Source: Desulfosporosinus cupriresistens (lineage in GTDB: Bacteria; Bacillota; Desulfitobacteriia; Desulfitobacteriales; Desulfitobacteriaceae). From it: DNA of 64,000 nucleotides. Shown in pieces: positions 43,495 to 52,530 of the stretch. Both the position numbers and the translations under genes were made by a program. Below the pieces are notes generated by a model that saw only the letters and a program-made list of their open reading frames with translations, did no database searches and was not told the DNA's origin. Location of the stretch: NCBI RefSeq assembly GCF_001707885.1, contig NZ_MASS01000011.1, forward strand, positions 36,684 through 100,683, read 5' to 3'. The stretch's first letter is position 1, and the number at the start of each line of letters is the position of its first letter.

Positions 43495-43662
43495 TATTAC
43501 GGCGACCTTATCGGTTCTGGGATGCCCTTACTAATCCAAAGGCGCTCAGCGAACCGGAAAGCTGAAGGGATGCGTTGGATGGAGCTTATAAAAGATGGTA
43601 ACATTTGAGGGTCGTTTTACATGAAAGAAGACTGTGAGATTAAAGATTAGACAACAGCTGCG

Positions 43663-44334
43663 TTAGTTCATTAAATCTCTCAGTTTAATTTCGGGGTGGT
43701 GATACCTGGGATAAACAGGAGTCTTTTTGCCGTATTGTAATGATTCTTTCGGACACCATTGAATACATGCTAAACATTGCTCACAGTGATTATGCCAGGT
43801 TAATTTCTCATATTGAATATCAATGTTTTGAGCTGGACAGATATTAACACAAACACCGCAATGATTGCATTTCTCATCTGTCCAAAATTTAGCGTCCATT
43901 TTATGAACATACGGCAAGGATAATTTATATAGACAAGTGAATACAATTCTTTGCCAAAGAGGCCCTTTTTCAACGGGCATTTCAATTCTGCTTTGTACTT
44001 TCTCGGTTATTGTAGTTAGCTTCAACTCAGCAACCTGAAATCGTTCGTTTTGTTTATCTTGGGAACCTGGACCACCCCAGGGTATGTAGTTGGAAGGCAT
44101 TATAATAGACCACCCGCTGGATAAAGTTAAATTCCTGAATGCCATTTCCTTCTTTAATTGTACTAATGTATTAGAGACTTGACCAGCATTGTTAGCTAAA
44201 GCAAAAATATATCTAGGAGAAATAGATTTCAGCTTATCCAAAAAAGATAATACTCGTTTGGGTACACCCCAAATATGTACAGGAAAAATTAAGCCTACGG
44301 CTTCTGAATTAACGGCTTGTTTTTGTATATCCAT
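43663..44334 (-). pseudogene. EFR1-type ferrodoxin/flavodoxin-ferredoxin, 5'-truncated
   Basis: The C-terminal ferredoxin part is complete with two 4Fe-4S motifs: 'CNHCGVCVNICP' and 'CEQCLACIQWCP'. The N-terminal flavodoxin half starts in mid-fold at 'VGLIFPVHIWGVPKRVLSFL'; its first ~45 residues (FMN-binding 'YFSGTGNS' region) are missing. The frame is closed by TAG 24 bases before the ATG. It is joined head to head with a truncated SLOG gene, so a rearrangement junction lies at 44335-44357. Confidence 0.75.
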
Positions 44335-44357
44335 TGAGATGAGTTCTGGACTAAGCT

Positions 44358-44747
44358 ATGGAAGTTACTCATTTCATCAGCGGTGTTGATTTATTTCTAG
44401 GCCAGTTTTTCGCAGAAATCGTCCTTGACCTTAAAAGGGACTATCCCGAAGTTACCCTGGAATGCGTTATTCCCTGTGAGGATCAGGCTGCAAATTGGAC
44501 GATAGCGCAGCGTGATAGGTACTTCTCTATTGTTGAACGATGCGATAAGGAAACTCTACTGCAGCATCATTATAGTAAGGATTGTATCAGAAAGAAAAAG
44601 GAATACATGGTCAAACAGAGTAATTATGTGCTTGTAGTATGGAACGGCAAATCCGGCAGTTCGGGGAAACTCCTTTCTATTGCTCGCACCTTGGGAAAGA
44701 TTGTGATTCTGATTGACTCCAATACCTATGAAGTGCGACCGATTTGA
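44358..44747 (+). pseudogene. SLOG-family protein (DUF1273/YpsA-like), 5'-truncated
   Basis: 'THFISGVDLFLGQFFAEIVL' and 'CVIPCEDQAANW' match the second half of the DUF1273 Rossmann-like fold, where 'FISGMALGxD' normally comes at ~residue 45. The first third is missing and the ATG 44358 lies at the break. SLOG proteins bind nucleotide-derived ligands and often occur in defence or phage regions. Confidence 0.65.
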
Positions 44748-44953
44748 AAAAACTAGCGGCACAGCCCAATGGAACCCTATTAGCCCATAGCTGGGGTGTT
44801 ACGAATGACGAACCGACAGTCATCAGGGATGTGTTATACGTTCCGGAAAAATTTCCAGGGAGAAAGGTGCAGATTCTGGACTCTTTGGAGGTGGCCTCTC
44901 CGGCGGAGTTTCTCTGCAGGATGATCAGAGGTCCGGAGCATGGGTGGGTCTAG
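44744..44953 (+). CDS. Short unrecognised protein or fragment
   Basis: TTG 44744 overlaps the SLOG stop. 69 residues (LLAHSWGVTNDEPTVIRDVL...EHGWV). It looks like the tail of a larger protein. No family recognised. It ends just before the copy C hairpin. Confidence 0.35.
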   Translation: MKKLAAQPNGTLLAHSWGVTNDEPTVIRDVLYVPEKFPGRKVQILDSLEVASPAEFLCRMIRGPEHGWV

Positions 44954-45000
44954 CTATATGCCGGCGCTTAGTTTGTCTTGCCACAAGTTAGGCGAGAAGT

Positions 45001-45028
45001 GGCGGCCACGCGGCCGCCTTTCTTTTTT
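45001..45028 (+). terminator. GC-rich hairpin terminator, copy C
   Basis: GGCGGCC (45001-45007) / GGCCGCC (45012-45018) then TTTCTTTTTTT. Lies between convergent genes; strongest of three copies. Confidence 0.8.
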
Positions 45029-45036
45029 TACTCTAC

Positions 45037-45276
45037 CTAAGCTTGCGGCGGGTCGTATAAGTCGTTGGTCGTGGTTCCAACAATCTTAATATCCCGCTTT
45101 CCGATCAGCTCGCCGCTGGGCGTAAGGAATACATTCTTCTGAATGATCGTGTCCATAACGGCTTCGGCCTCAGCCTTATCCAGGTCTTCCCTCGGATCGG
45201 GGATGGTGATGGCAAACGTTTTGCCGCCGGCAGTTGTAAACGTTAACCTTACCACCTTATTCGTCGTTACAGCCAT
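45037..45276 (-). CDS. DUF2922 protein
   Basis: 79 residues: 'VRLTFTTAGGKTFAITIPDP', 'VMDTIIQKNVFLTPSGEL' and 'IKIVGTTTNDLYDP'. Typical of the small DUF2922 proteins paired with DUF1659 in Firmicutes. Function unknown. AGAGGTGG precedes the start. 35 bases after the DUF1659 gene, one operon. Confidence 0.88.
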   Translation of the reverse strand: MAVTTNKVVRLTFTTAGGKTFAITIPDPREDLDKAEAEAVMDTIIQKNVFLTPSGELIGKRDIKIVGTTTNDLYDPPQA

Positions 45277-45311
45277 AGTACCACCTCTTTTTCCGCAAAT
45301 TTTCCTGAGGG

Positions 45312-45536
45312 TTACTCATTGAGTAGCTCAAAATTTTTCCTCAGGAGCACGTTCGTTACCGGGTGCTGTCCCAGACTGAGTAAAGCTGCCGCCACATCAT
45401 AAACATCCTGTTCGGAGGCGTCAGCCTTCAGGTAATTCAGGCTTTTCTGTTTGAGTTCCGGGCCGCCGGTGGGCGTGGTCCCGGTCTGGTATTTTACAAT
45501 CAGCGTTGAATTTAAAGATGTTGTACTTACCGCCAT
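45312..45536 (-). CDS. DUF1659 protein
   Basis: About 74 residues: 'LIVKYQTGTTPTGGPELKQK', 'DVYDVAAALLSLGQHPV'. DUF1659 is almost always beside DUF2922 (and YvrJ). ATG 45536 with AAAGGA upstream fits better than GTG 45545. Function unknown. Confidence 0.88.
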   Translation of the reverse strand: MAVSTTSLNSTLIVKYQTGTTPTGGPELKQKSLNYLKADASEQDVYDVAAALLSLGQHPVTNVLLRKNFELLNE

Positions 45537-45765
45537 CGTCTTCACATCCTTTCCGACCTATTGACGGGCCGCTTTGAAATCAGCTCGTCCGTTTATTTTA
45601 TGATCCTGTTTGTCCGGAGGTTACAGTCTGCGGCCGACCTATAAAAAAGTAAGGCTCCCGCTTCCTATTCAGATTCTTTAATAAGCCATTTGAATGAAGT
45701 TTGTCACACGCATAAGCCTCGCCCCATATTCTGTGAATAAAGTTACAGAAAGGGCAGATAGTCTT

Positions 45766-46662
45766 ATGAAGGATTTGATCACAGATCGCACGCCGCTTGT
45801 GATCGCGGCTGAAATAAACACGATCAGGCACCAGACCGGGAAGATCCTCCTTGCCGGAGCCATTGAGATTGGCCGTCGCCTGAAGGAGGCTAAGGATCTA
45901 CTTCCCTATGGAGAATGGGGCAAGTGGTTGAAGGAATCGGTCAGTTACTCTCAGCGAACGGCCGATAGGTTAATGCAGGTCTGTGAAGAGTACGGGACGA
46001 AACTTCTTGCCTCCCCCGATAGTGACGGCTTGTCAGATTCGTCACCGGTGACGAATCTGACCTACACCCAGGCACTCATCCTCCTGGGGATCCCGGAAGA
46101 GGAGCGGGAGGAGTTTATCGCCGAGCACGATGTCGAGAGCATGACCAGAGTGGAATTGCAACAGGCTGTCAAGGACAGAGACCAGGCTATTCAGGAGAAA
46201 AAAGACCTCCAAAATGACCTGATCTTGAAAAGCAGCGAACTCGCCCAATTAACCACTCAGACCCAAAGCTTGGTGCAACAGGTGAACGACTACAAGTCGA
46301 AATACTCCGCCGAGCAGGAAAAAGTCACGTTAAAGCAAAGGGAGCTGGAGGCGGCCAAAGAAGAGGTCCCGTCCGCCAGGAAAATTGCCGAACTGGAGAA
46401 AAAGCTCAAAACCGTGGAAACCAAATCCTCTCTGATGACGGCCGAAGCACAATTCACCATTCACCGCGATAACATGATCAAAGCCTACGATGAGCTGCTG
46501 AAAATGCTCACCGCCTTAGACAGAACGGATTCGGAGGCGAAGGAAAAATACAGGGAGACGGTGAGTATGATTGTTGAAAACATGGCGAAGAGGCTCAAAG
46601 TATGGCCTCCCGTTATCAGGACAAATCTATCGATTAATACGACCCAGTCCGAGAAGGGTTAG
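45766..46662 (+). CDS. DUF3102 protein
   Basis: About 298 residues. N-terminal DUF3102 region: 'TPLVIAAEINTIRHQTGKIL', 'IGRRLKEAKDLLPYGEWGKW' and 'YSQRTADRLMQVCEEYG', followed by a long coiled coil (~150-270, Glu/Lys/Gln-rich). Typical for plasmids and phages of clostridia. ATG 45766 chosen by family length. Fragments of the same gene recur at 49.6 and 63.76 kb. Confidence 0.85.
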   Translation: MKDLITDRTPLVIAAEINTIRHQTGKILLAGAIEIGRRLKEAKDLLPYGEWGKWLKESVSYSQRTADRLMQVCEEYGTKLLASPDSDGLSDSSPVTNLTYTQALILLGIPEEEREEFIAEHDVESMTRVELQQAVKDRDQAIQEKKDLQNDLILKSSELAQLTTQTQSLVQQVNDYKSKYSAEQEKVTLKQRELEAAKEEVPSARKIAELEKKLKTVETKSSLMTAEAQFTIHRDNMIKAYDELLKMLTALDRTDSEAKEKYRETVSMIVENMAKRLKVWPPVIRTNLSINTTQSEKG

Positions 46663-46689
46663 ATCCAGCGGCTACCTAGTCGTAATCCG

Positions 46690-46807
46690 AACAAATCAAA
46701 AAACTCCTGAGTTAGGCCAGCAAGCAGTTACCGGTGTGGAACTGGAGCAGATCCGTGGGGAGCCGCGCAAGGAGCTCTCCTTTTCCGTGTGGGGCGGGAA
46801 GAAATAA
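46690..46807 (+). pseudogene. Short protein-tail fragment
   Basis: 'ELGQQAVTGVELEQIRGEPR' followed by 'KELSFSVWGGKK' and a stop reads as a protein C-terminus without start. Not recognised. Confidence 0.3.
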
Positions 46808-46924
46808 TCGCTTGAAGGAGAAATTGCCTGGATGTTGAATAGAGTTACTAAAGATTTAAACCAATAAATGGCTTTGACCGAAGCCGAATACACAGCGTTC
46901 CGAGTGGAAAAACAAAGGAGTTGA

Positions 46925-47218
46925 TTGGAATTGTTGACGTTACTGGCAACCTTAAAAGTAAAACCTGGCAAAGAGGCCGAAGTGACCGAAATTTGTAGTC
47001 ATTTGGCCAAAGAAGTTCTTGCTAAGGAAAAAGACTGTTTGATGTACATACCCCATGTGGTAAAGAATGACCCAACTGAAATAATCTTCTTTGAAAAGTA
47101 CAAGGATAAAGAGGCCTTCAGAGCCCATGGGAGTTCGACTTATTTTCAGGCAGCAGCCCAAAAGTTTGAAGACCTACTAGAGGGTAAGATCCAGGTTAAA
47201 TTTCTTGAAGAAGTTTAA
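46925..47218 (+). CDS. Antibiotic biosynthesis monooxygenase (ABM) domain protein
   Basis: About 95 residues, single ABM ferredoxin-like fold: 'LLATLKVKPGKEAEVTEICS' and 'EIIFFEKYKDKEAFRAHGSS', 'YFQAAAQKFEDLL'. AAAGGAG at 46914-46920; TTG 46931 or 46934 is better spaced than TTG 46925. A quinol-monooxygenase-type housekeeping enzyme, not a sign of antibiotic production. Confidence 0.85.
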   Translation: MELLTLLATLKVKPGKEAEVTEICSHLAKEVLAKEKDCLMYIPHVVKNDPTEIIFFEKYKDKEAFRAHGSSTYFQAAAQKFEDLLEGKIQVKFLEEV

Positions 47219-47232
47219 TAGGTTGCAACGAG

Positions 47233-47529
47233 ATGCCAAACATAAAAGTAATAAGTAAGAGGAGGCCTTCGCGTGTTGATGCGAAAGCCTCCATTACTTT
47301 ACGATCTCAAATAATTTTCGAGATAAAGCAAATCGATGAATTATTTACTTCCTTCAGCGAATTATTGGAGAAGAGTAAAGTGGAGGAACCAACTTTAATC
47401 GAACTTACCGCAATAGGTTCAATCCTGCATTCCTTTTATAATGGAATTGAGAACATATTTAAAACAATCGGGAAAAATATTGATGGCAAAATCCCTAGTG
47501 GTAACCATTGGCATAAGCAAATTCAGTAA
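47233..47529 (+). pseudogene. HepT-like ribonuclease-toxin protein, 3'-truncated
   Basis: 'QIIFEIKQIDELFTSFSELL', 'LTAIGSILHSFYNGIENIFK' and 'KIPSGNHWHKQI' match the first two thirds of HepT-like / nucleotidyltransferase-partner proteins. The conserved ending (Rx4-6H...Y motif, LxxYLxFRHxxRHxYGxxL) is missing after a stop at 47527, so the RNase site is lost. No MNT antitoxin partner nearby. Confidence 0.6.
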
Positions 47530-47656
47530 TGAAAACGTAAGCAGCCATCTTTCTGGATAATGGACTATTTCACCTTCTCAGTTCTACGAAGCACTAAGGG
47601 AAACCCATCTCCTGATTTCTAACTTAGAAGGTCCTTTCGAGCTGCTCAGTGATAAA

Positions 47657-47695
47657 CAAGGTGCTTCGCCTTTAACGCGGAGCACCTTGTTTTCG
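47657..47695 (+). terminator. Rho-independent terminator
   Basis: CAAGGTGCT..CGC pairs with GCG.AGCACCTTG, followed by TTTTCG. The remaining bases to 48015 hold only the PadR promoter area (repeat AT-rich palindromic tracts near 47960-47995). Confidence 0.8.
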
Positions 47696-48015
47696 TTCAG
47701 ATGGCCTTCGAGTCGCAATTATTCTGTACAATGCCTGTGAACAATCCAAAAGCAGTAATAATATCAAAGGTAGTTAGTTGAACACCTATCTATCACGCCG
47801 TATTACATGGTGCCCATTGCGTATAAACAGCAAATACCGAGTACTGTTCTCGCAATCACAGAGGAATCAAAATTAAATGATTACACAAATTACATAGATA
47901 GATATTTAGGTTCATAAAAAATATACCTATAGACTATCGCGCTATTACGTGTTACTATATACTAGTAGTAAGTAATACCGAATACAAGTCATACAGAATA
48001 GCAAGGGGGATTACG

Positions 48016-48339
48016 TTGGAGAACACTACGGAAATGCTCAAAGGGGTGCTTGAAGGCTGCATTCTTGAAATCATTAGCCATGAGGAAATCTACGGTTACG
48101 AGATCACGCGGCGGCTGAACGCCCTCGGATTTTCGGACGTTGTAGATGGGACAGTTTATACCATCTTGGTGCGGCTTGAGAAAAACAAGTTGGTGGAAAT
48201 TACGAAAAAGCCATCCGATATGGGACCACCACGAAAGTTTTTCGCGCTCAACGACGTGGGGCGCAAGGAACTACAGAAGTTCTGGGAAAGATGGGAGTTC
48301 GTATCCTCAAAAATCAACAAGTTAAAGGAGAAAATATAA
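48016..48339 (+). CDS. PadR-family transcriptional regulator
   Basis: 107 residues: 'CILEIISHEEIYGYEITRRL', 'DGTVYTILVRLEKNKLVEI', 'GPPRKFFALNDVGRKEL'. Start TTG 48016 with AAGGGGG upstream. Heads an operon with two DUF1048 genes; its stop overlaps the next start (TAATG). Confidence 0.92.
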   Translation: MENTTEMLKGVLEGCILEIISHEEIYGYEITRRLNALGFSDVVDGTVYTILVRLEKNKLVEITKKPSDMGPPRKFFALNDVGRKELQKFWERWEFVSSKINKLKEKI

Positions 48340-48686
48340 TGAATTATTGGGAAAAAATCACAGGCAGCGACATGACTAAAGAATTGAAAACTTTTGAATC
48401 GCGAGCCAAAAAGCTGCCGGCTGATTATCAAGCGGCATGGGAAAAAATTAATGCCAATCTTTGGTCGTACTCAGATTTCACCGGTCGCAACCTCATGCCA
48501 ATTCTTGACGGTGTGCTTGGCCTGCTCGAAGAAACGGCGGCGGACGGTCAGAGTGTCCAAGAGGTTTTGGGTGACGATATCAAAGGCTTCTGTTCAGCGC
48601 TGGCCGGCGAAGAAGGGGCAAAGTCTTATCGCGACAAGTGGCGCGAGCAACTCAACAATAATATCGCCAAAAAATTAGGTAAATAG
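48339..48686 (+). CDS. DUF1048 protein (first copy)
   Basis: 115 residues: 'MNYWEKITGSDMTKELKTFE', 'LPADYQAAWEKINANLW', 'GDDIKGFCSALAGEEGAKSY'. DUF1048 genes always follow PadR and usually precede an ABC transporter. AAAGGAG upstream; overlaps the PadR stop by one base. Confidence 0.9.
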   Translation: MNYWEKITGSDMTKELKTFESRAKKLPADYQAAWEKINANLWSYSDFTGRNLMPILDGVLGLLEETAADGQSVQEVLGDDIKGFCSALAGEEGAKSYRDKWREQLNNNIAKKLGK

Positions 48687-48695
48687 GAGGATAAA

Positions 48696-49046
48696 ATGAG
48701 CATACAAGATATCATCGAAGGCAAAAAAAAGTGGCGAGCGCACGTGGCGCGTGTCAAAGCGCTCCCGCAAGATTATCAGATTGTGTATCAAGAAATTCAA
48801 AAATATCTCTTTAAGGTCGGCCCTGCCACGCTAACCGACGAGACGAGTTTACTTTCGGGGATTATCGATCTTTTTCAAGAGGGCGCGGCCTTGGGGAAAG
48901 GCGTGCTCGAAGTGACGGGCAGTGACGTAGCGGCTTTCTGCGACGATCTTATCAAAGATTCAAAAACTTACGCTGAAATCTATCAAGAATCTGTTGAGCA
49001 AGAAGTTAACAAGGCCATGAAAAAGGTTACGGATAAACCAAAGTAA
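48696..49046 (+). CDS. DUF1048 protein (second copy)
   Basis: 116 residues: 'IIEGKKKWRAHVARVKALPQ', 'DYQIVYQEIQKYLF', 'GSDVAAFCDDLIKDSKTYAE'. Paralogue of the previous gene, 9 bases downstream. Function unknown; next comes the stub of the ABC ATPase gene. Confidence 0.9.
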   Translation: MSIQDIIEGKKKWRAHVARVKALPQDYQIVYQEIQKYLFKVGPATLTDETSLLSGIIDLFQEGAALGKGVLEVTGSDVAAFCDDLIKDSKTYAEIYQESVEQEVNKAMKKVTDKPK

Positions 49047-49061
49047 ACGGGGGATAGCGGG

Positions 49062-49100
49062 ATGGAAAAAGCAATTGAAGTGAAAGGCCTGCGAAATTGA
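49062..49100 (+). pseudogene. ABC transporter ATPase, 12-codon stub
   Basis: ATG 49062 after GGGATAGCGGG begins MEKAIEVKGLRN then TGA. 'AIEVKGLRK' is how ABC ATPases of PadR-DUF1048 operons begin; the rest is deleted. So the operon has lost its transporter. Confidence 0.6.
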
Positions 49101-49172
49101 TTTTTATTTCGTGGTCATAAATCAAAAGATCACTGCACTGCGTTGCGGATAGGCTGGTGAATGAGATTGAAT

Positions 49173-49316
49173 ATGATTGGAGAAAATTTTATTCAGGTAG
49201 ATCAGGACAAATGTGTTCGGTGTCGCCACGGAAAAAGGATTGATATAAGACTTCGGTATGCAAAGAGCTATTTTTGGAACAGGTATTATACAAATGATGG
49301 AGAGGTAAAAAAATGA
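49173..49316 (+). pseudogene. Ferredoxin-like N-terminal stub overlapping the Dabb gene
   Basis: 47 residues: MIGENFIQVDQDKCVRC..., resembling the start of ferredoxin-nitroreductase proteins (VDxDKCIxCGxC), but the second half is not iron-sulfur-like. Its TGA overlaps ATG 49313 (ATGA), so it may now only serve as a coupled leader. Confidence 0.35.
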
Positions 49317-49600
49317 TAATAAACAATTTACTCATCAAATTAAAGGAACAGAACAATGAGATTATTGAGGAAACAAGAACTGCTCTCTTGGGCATGAAAG
49401 GAAAAATTGAGGTTCTTCGTGATTTGCAGGTAGAAGTAGATATTCGCCATGGTGAATCGTCCTATGACATTCTGTTGATTACTAAGTTTGCTTCGATGGA
49501 AGATATGGACGCTTATTTGGTTCATCCTGTTCATGTTGAGGTGTCAAAATATATTTTAAAGGTAATGGAGACTGGTGCGGCTGTATGTTATAAATTATAA
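49313..49600 (+). CDS. Dabb (stress-responsive A/B barrel) domain protein
   Basis: 95 residues: 'NNLLIKLKEQNNEIIEETRT', 'GKIEVLRDLQVEVDIRHGES', 'DILLITKFASMEDMDAYLVH'. A dimeric alpha/beta barrel of unknown role. GGAGAGG precedes ATG 49313. Confidence 0.88.
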   Translation: MIINNLLIKLKEQNNEIIEETRTALLGMKGKIEVLRDLQVEVDIRHGESSYDILLITKFASMEDMDAYLVHPVHVEVSKYILKVMETGAAVCYKL

Positions 49601-50127
49601 AACACCCACCCAGGCGCTCATCCTCCTTGGGCATCGCACCATTGCCTCCTCCGGAACCTAGGTTGATAACTCTCGTAAGCTCTTCAGAGGTTATTTCTAA
49701 AGTACCACTCGTTTTACTTTTCTCCACCATTAAGATCAGTAAAGATTACCTGAGCTACCTTCCTGCGATTGTCGCTAACTGGGATTAAACCCCAGAAGTC
49801 TGATCAAAAATATCCCCAGCCCAAGCCAACAATGGAAGGCACCTGTGAGTATTTGGATTCGAGAGATGTATCAAGAACGCCTGGAAAAGGCACGACGTAA
49901 AAAGGAGCGGAAAGAGATTTCGGCGGAGTGATATTCATGTATTGTAATCGTCTGCAGTATTGGCAAGAAAATACCGATGAACTTGGGCTCGCTTGGGTAG
50001 ACTTTTTATTGAATGACACCAGTCCTAACAAGGAAAGATTATGAGCATAACTTTTGTTTGCAATACCCTGCAATGTAACCATTGTAGGATATTGCGATTT
50101 GACTTCTAACAAGGAGGACTTGTAATT
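49601..50127. other. Gene-fragment stretch
   Basis: 49603-49632 repeats part of the DUF3102 gene (ACCCAGGCGCTCATCCTCCT; compare 46067-46096). About 49640-49730 on the minus strand an ORF start MVEKSKTSGTLEITSEELTR is readable, then lost. About 49850-49930 plus strand: tail 'YQERLEKARRKKERKEIS' and stop. No intact gene. Confidence 0.5.
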
Positions 50128-50625
50128 ATGACTATTTACACAGCACTGTAGCGAGGAATAAACGTAGGCGGAAAAAATATTATCAAAATGGTGGAGTTGA
50201 AACAGGTATTTGAAGGGATTGGACTTTGTGAGGTAAAAACATATATTCAAAGCGGTAACGTATTATTTAAATCAAATGAGGCGGAGGAAATTTTACGAGA
50301 AAAAATTGAGCAAGCAATTGAAGCGAGTTTTAGATTACCCGTTACAGTTGTATTGAGAACCGCTGCTGAATTGGAACAGATTATTGGGAATTGCCCATTC
50401 TCGATGGAAGAAGTAGCTGAAGCGGAGTCATCTTCGGATGCAGAGTGTCAATATGTAGCACTGTTAACCCATGCTCCTTCGCAAGAAAAGATTGAAAACT
50501 TGAACGCTTACCAAAACGAAAGTGAGCATTATCAAATAATAGGACGAGAGGTATTTCTTTTATTCCATCATAGTATTCGGAATTCGAAGCTTGTCACCGG
50601 CACCAGTCTCGCTCACTTGATTTAA
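50128..50625 (+). pseudogene. DUF1697 protein with an in-frame TAG
   Basis: AAGGAGG precedes ATG 50128. It reads MTIYTAL, TAG (50149-50151), then RGINVGGKNIIKMVELKQVF and 'YIQSGNVLFKS'; the family starts 'ALLRGINVGGKN', so TTG/CTG became TAG. The C-terminus also departs from the family after 'RNSKLVTG' and ends in a repeated segment. Internal ATG 50188 could give a shortened product. Confidence 0.8.
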
Positions 50626-50635
50626 GACCATAATT
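50608..50635 (+). repeat. 28-bp direct repeat, copy 1
   Basis: CTCGCTCACTTGATTTAAGA... is identical to 62596-62623, and similarity goes on for about 30 more bases (AGAGGAAAGAAGYGAAATTA). At both sites it terminates a broken gene. Confidence 0.85.
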
Positions 50636-50704
50636 CAAAAGAGGAAAGAAGCGAAATTAATCAGAAGATTCATTTACTAGGGGGATTATTAGCAATGGCC
50701 GGGA

Positions 50705-50830
50705 ATTGATTTAAGCACTTGTAGAGTAGATGGCTTAGGTGTTACCGTCGATGATCTAGATGGATGTATTGTTTCCCCTGAACAAGTAATATCATTTTCA
50801 AAACTATTAGGACTTATAATTAAGAGCTAA
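50705..50830 (+). pseudogene. Unidentified protein-tail fragment
   Basis: Frame 'IDLSTCRVDGLGVTVDDLDG' then 'SPEQVISFSKLLGLIIKS' and stop; no start. It touches the end of the MFS gene. Not recognised. Confidence 0.3.
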
Positions 50831-52277
50831 TTCTTGGAAGAAAACCTTGGTACTATTTCTTTCTGATGCTGATAAAAAAGAAATAGCCCTAATAAAAATG
50901 CTACTGCAAAAAAGATGATAAAGAAATAGAAACCAAAGTCGATGGAACGAATCAAATCTTCGTTTACCTGCAAATTTGCAAAATCAGCCATCCCAACAAT
51001 TGATTTCGTTACAATAGCTGGTGGAACACTGATCTCAATCACTAATATTGCAAGTGTTTGACTTAAGGCTCGACCTAAATTATAAAGCGTGTAGAACATC
51101 CCTGAGGCTGACCCCGCTTGTTCTTGCGGTACAGAAGATAATACAGTTTTGGCTATAGATGGCCACGCAATCCCATTGGATACTGACATAACCACTAAAG
51201 GAATAACAACAAACAGCTTATTCAACTGTGACCCAAGGTGTCCCAGTGCAAACATCCCGAGTATTAAAAATATAAGACCTGTTACCATCATACGTGTCGC
51301 GCCGAAATGGTCAGCAAGTTTTCCCCCAAGAGGCCCCATAATGAGCTGTGGCACAGATAAAGAAATCATTAATAAACTCGCATCCATAATTTTTAAATGC
51401 AATGCACCCTGAAGATAAATACATAGTAGCAGTGTTATTGAAAAGTATGCAATACAATAACACAATGTAATGCCCAAACCTATAGAATATTTAAGGTACA
51501 GAAACAGTCTTAAATTAAAAAGCGGATATTGAATATGCAGCTCAATAGCCAGGAATGCACCCCACATAATAATGACGATTCCAAATAATATAAGAACCGG
51601 AGCAGACATCCAACCCCAGGATTGTCCCTCTGAAAGGACTATCATTAAAGCGGTCAATCCGAGTCCAAAAGTGAATATCCCTAAAAAATCCGTTTTTGTT
51701 TTTTTAAAATCTCGTTATCTTTTAAAACGATAGCAGCACCGATAATTCCAAACAAGGCAAACGGTACGGTTACAAAAAAAATGGAACGCCAGCCGAAGCT
51801 GCTAATTAATACTCCCCCGGCCACAGGTCCGATCAATGCACCGATTACCCAAGAGGTAGCATTGATACCCAGTGCCAATCCAAGCTGTTCTTCCGGAAAA
51901 GTTTTTATAATAATAGGAGTGGCAGTTGCCAATGCCAATGCAGCACCTGATCCCTGAATCACCCTGTACAAAATCAAGACAATCTCAGACGAGGCAATTC
52001 CGCAAAGAACGGTACCAATTGTAAAGATAGAAAAACCCAATATAAATACTCTTTTCGTCCCGATAATGTCAGCCCATCTCCCAGCAGGTAACAACAGTAC
52101 CGTACTTGCTATGATGTATGAAGTAATAGATAATAAGCCAACTTCTATCGACATATTCAGTCCTTGCATCAACTTTGGAAGTCCTATAATTACAATGGTA
52201 GAGTCAACGTTCGTTATAAAGGAAACAAGCGTAACTACAAGCAGGATAATCCATTTGTTTGAATGTGATTTTGTCAT
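50827..52277 (-). pseudogene. DHA2-type (EmrB/QacA) MFS drug transporter with a one-base frameshift
   Basis: N-terminal part (52277-51681): 'SFITNVDSTIVIIGLPKL', motif A 'AGRWADIIGTKRVF', motif C 'ALIGPVAGGVL'. It stops in 'KKQKRIF'. C-terminal part (51657-50827): nine more helices. At the break the minus strand has A7; one more A would read ...KKTKTDFLGIFTFGLG and join both parts into a ~480-residue, 14-helix protein. Divergent from a LysR gene. Confidence 0.85.
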
Positions 52278-52530
52278 ACTAATCTCTCCTCCGCAGAAAT
52301 GAAAAAGTTAGAACTGATGCTAAGAACATCTTGCACCAAATTTCTCATTACTCTTCAATTCTTTCTTTAAGATGAGATAAGTATATTTGAATTTATATAT
52401 CTCGTAAAACGATTATAAATGATATTGACATTCACTAAAAATGATACATATAATCTACATAGCGGGAATCATGTCTGATGATATTGAATATATATTTCAT
52501 CACCAAATTTGATAATAAGGAGTATACCAA

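Noticed and set aside
46925..47218. Antibiotic biosynthesis cluster suggested by the ABM name
   Set aside because: The ABM fold is a common housekeeping domain and no biosynthetic neighbours exist.
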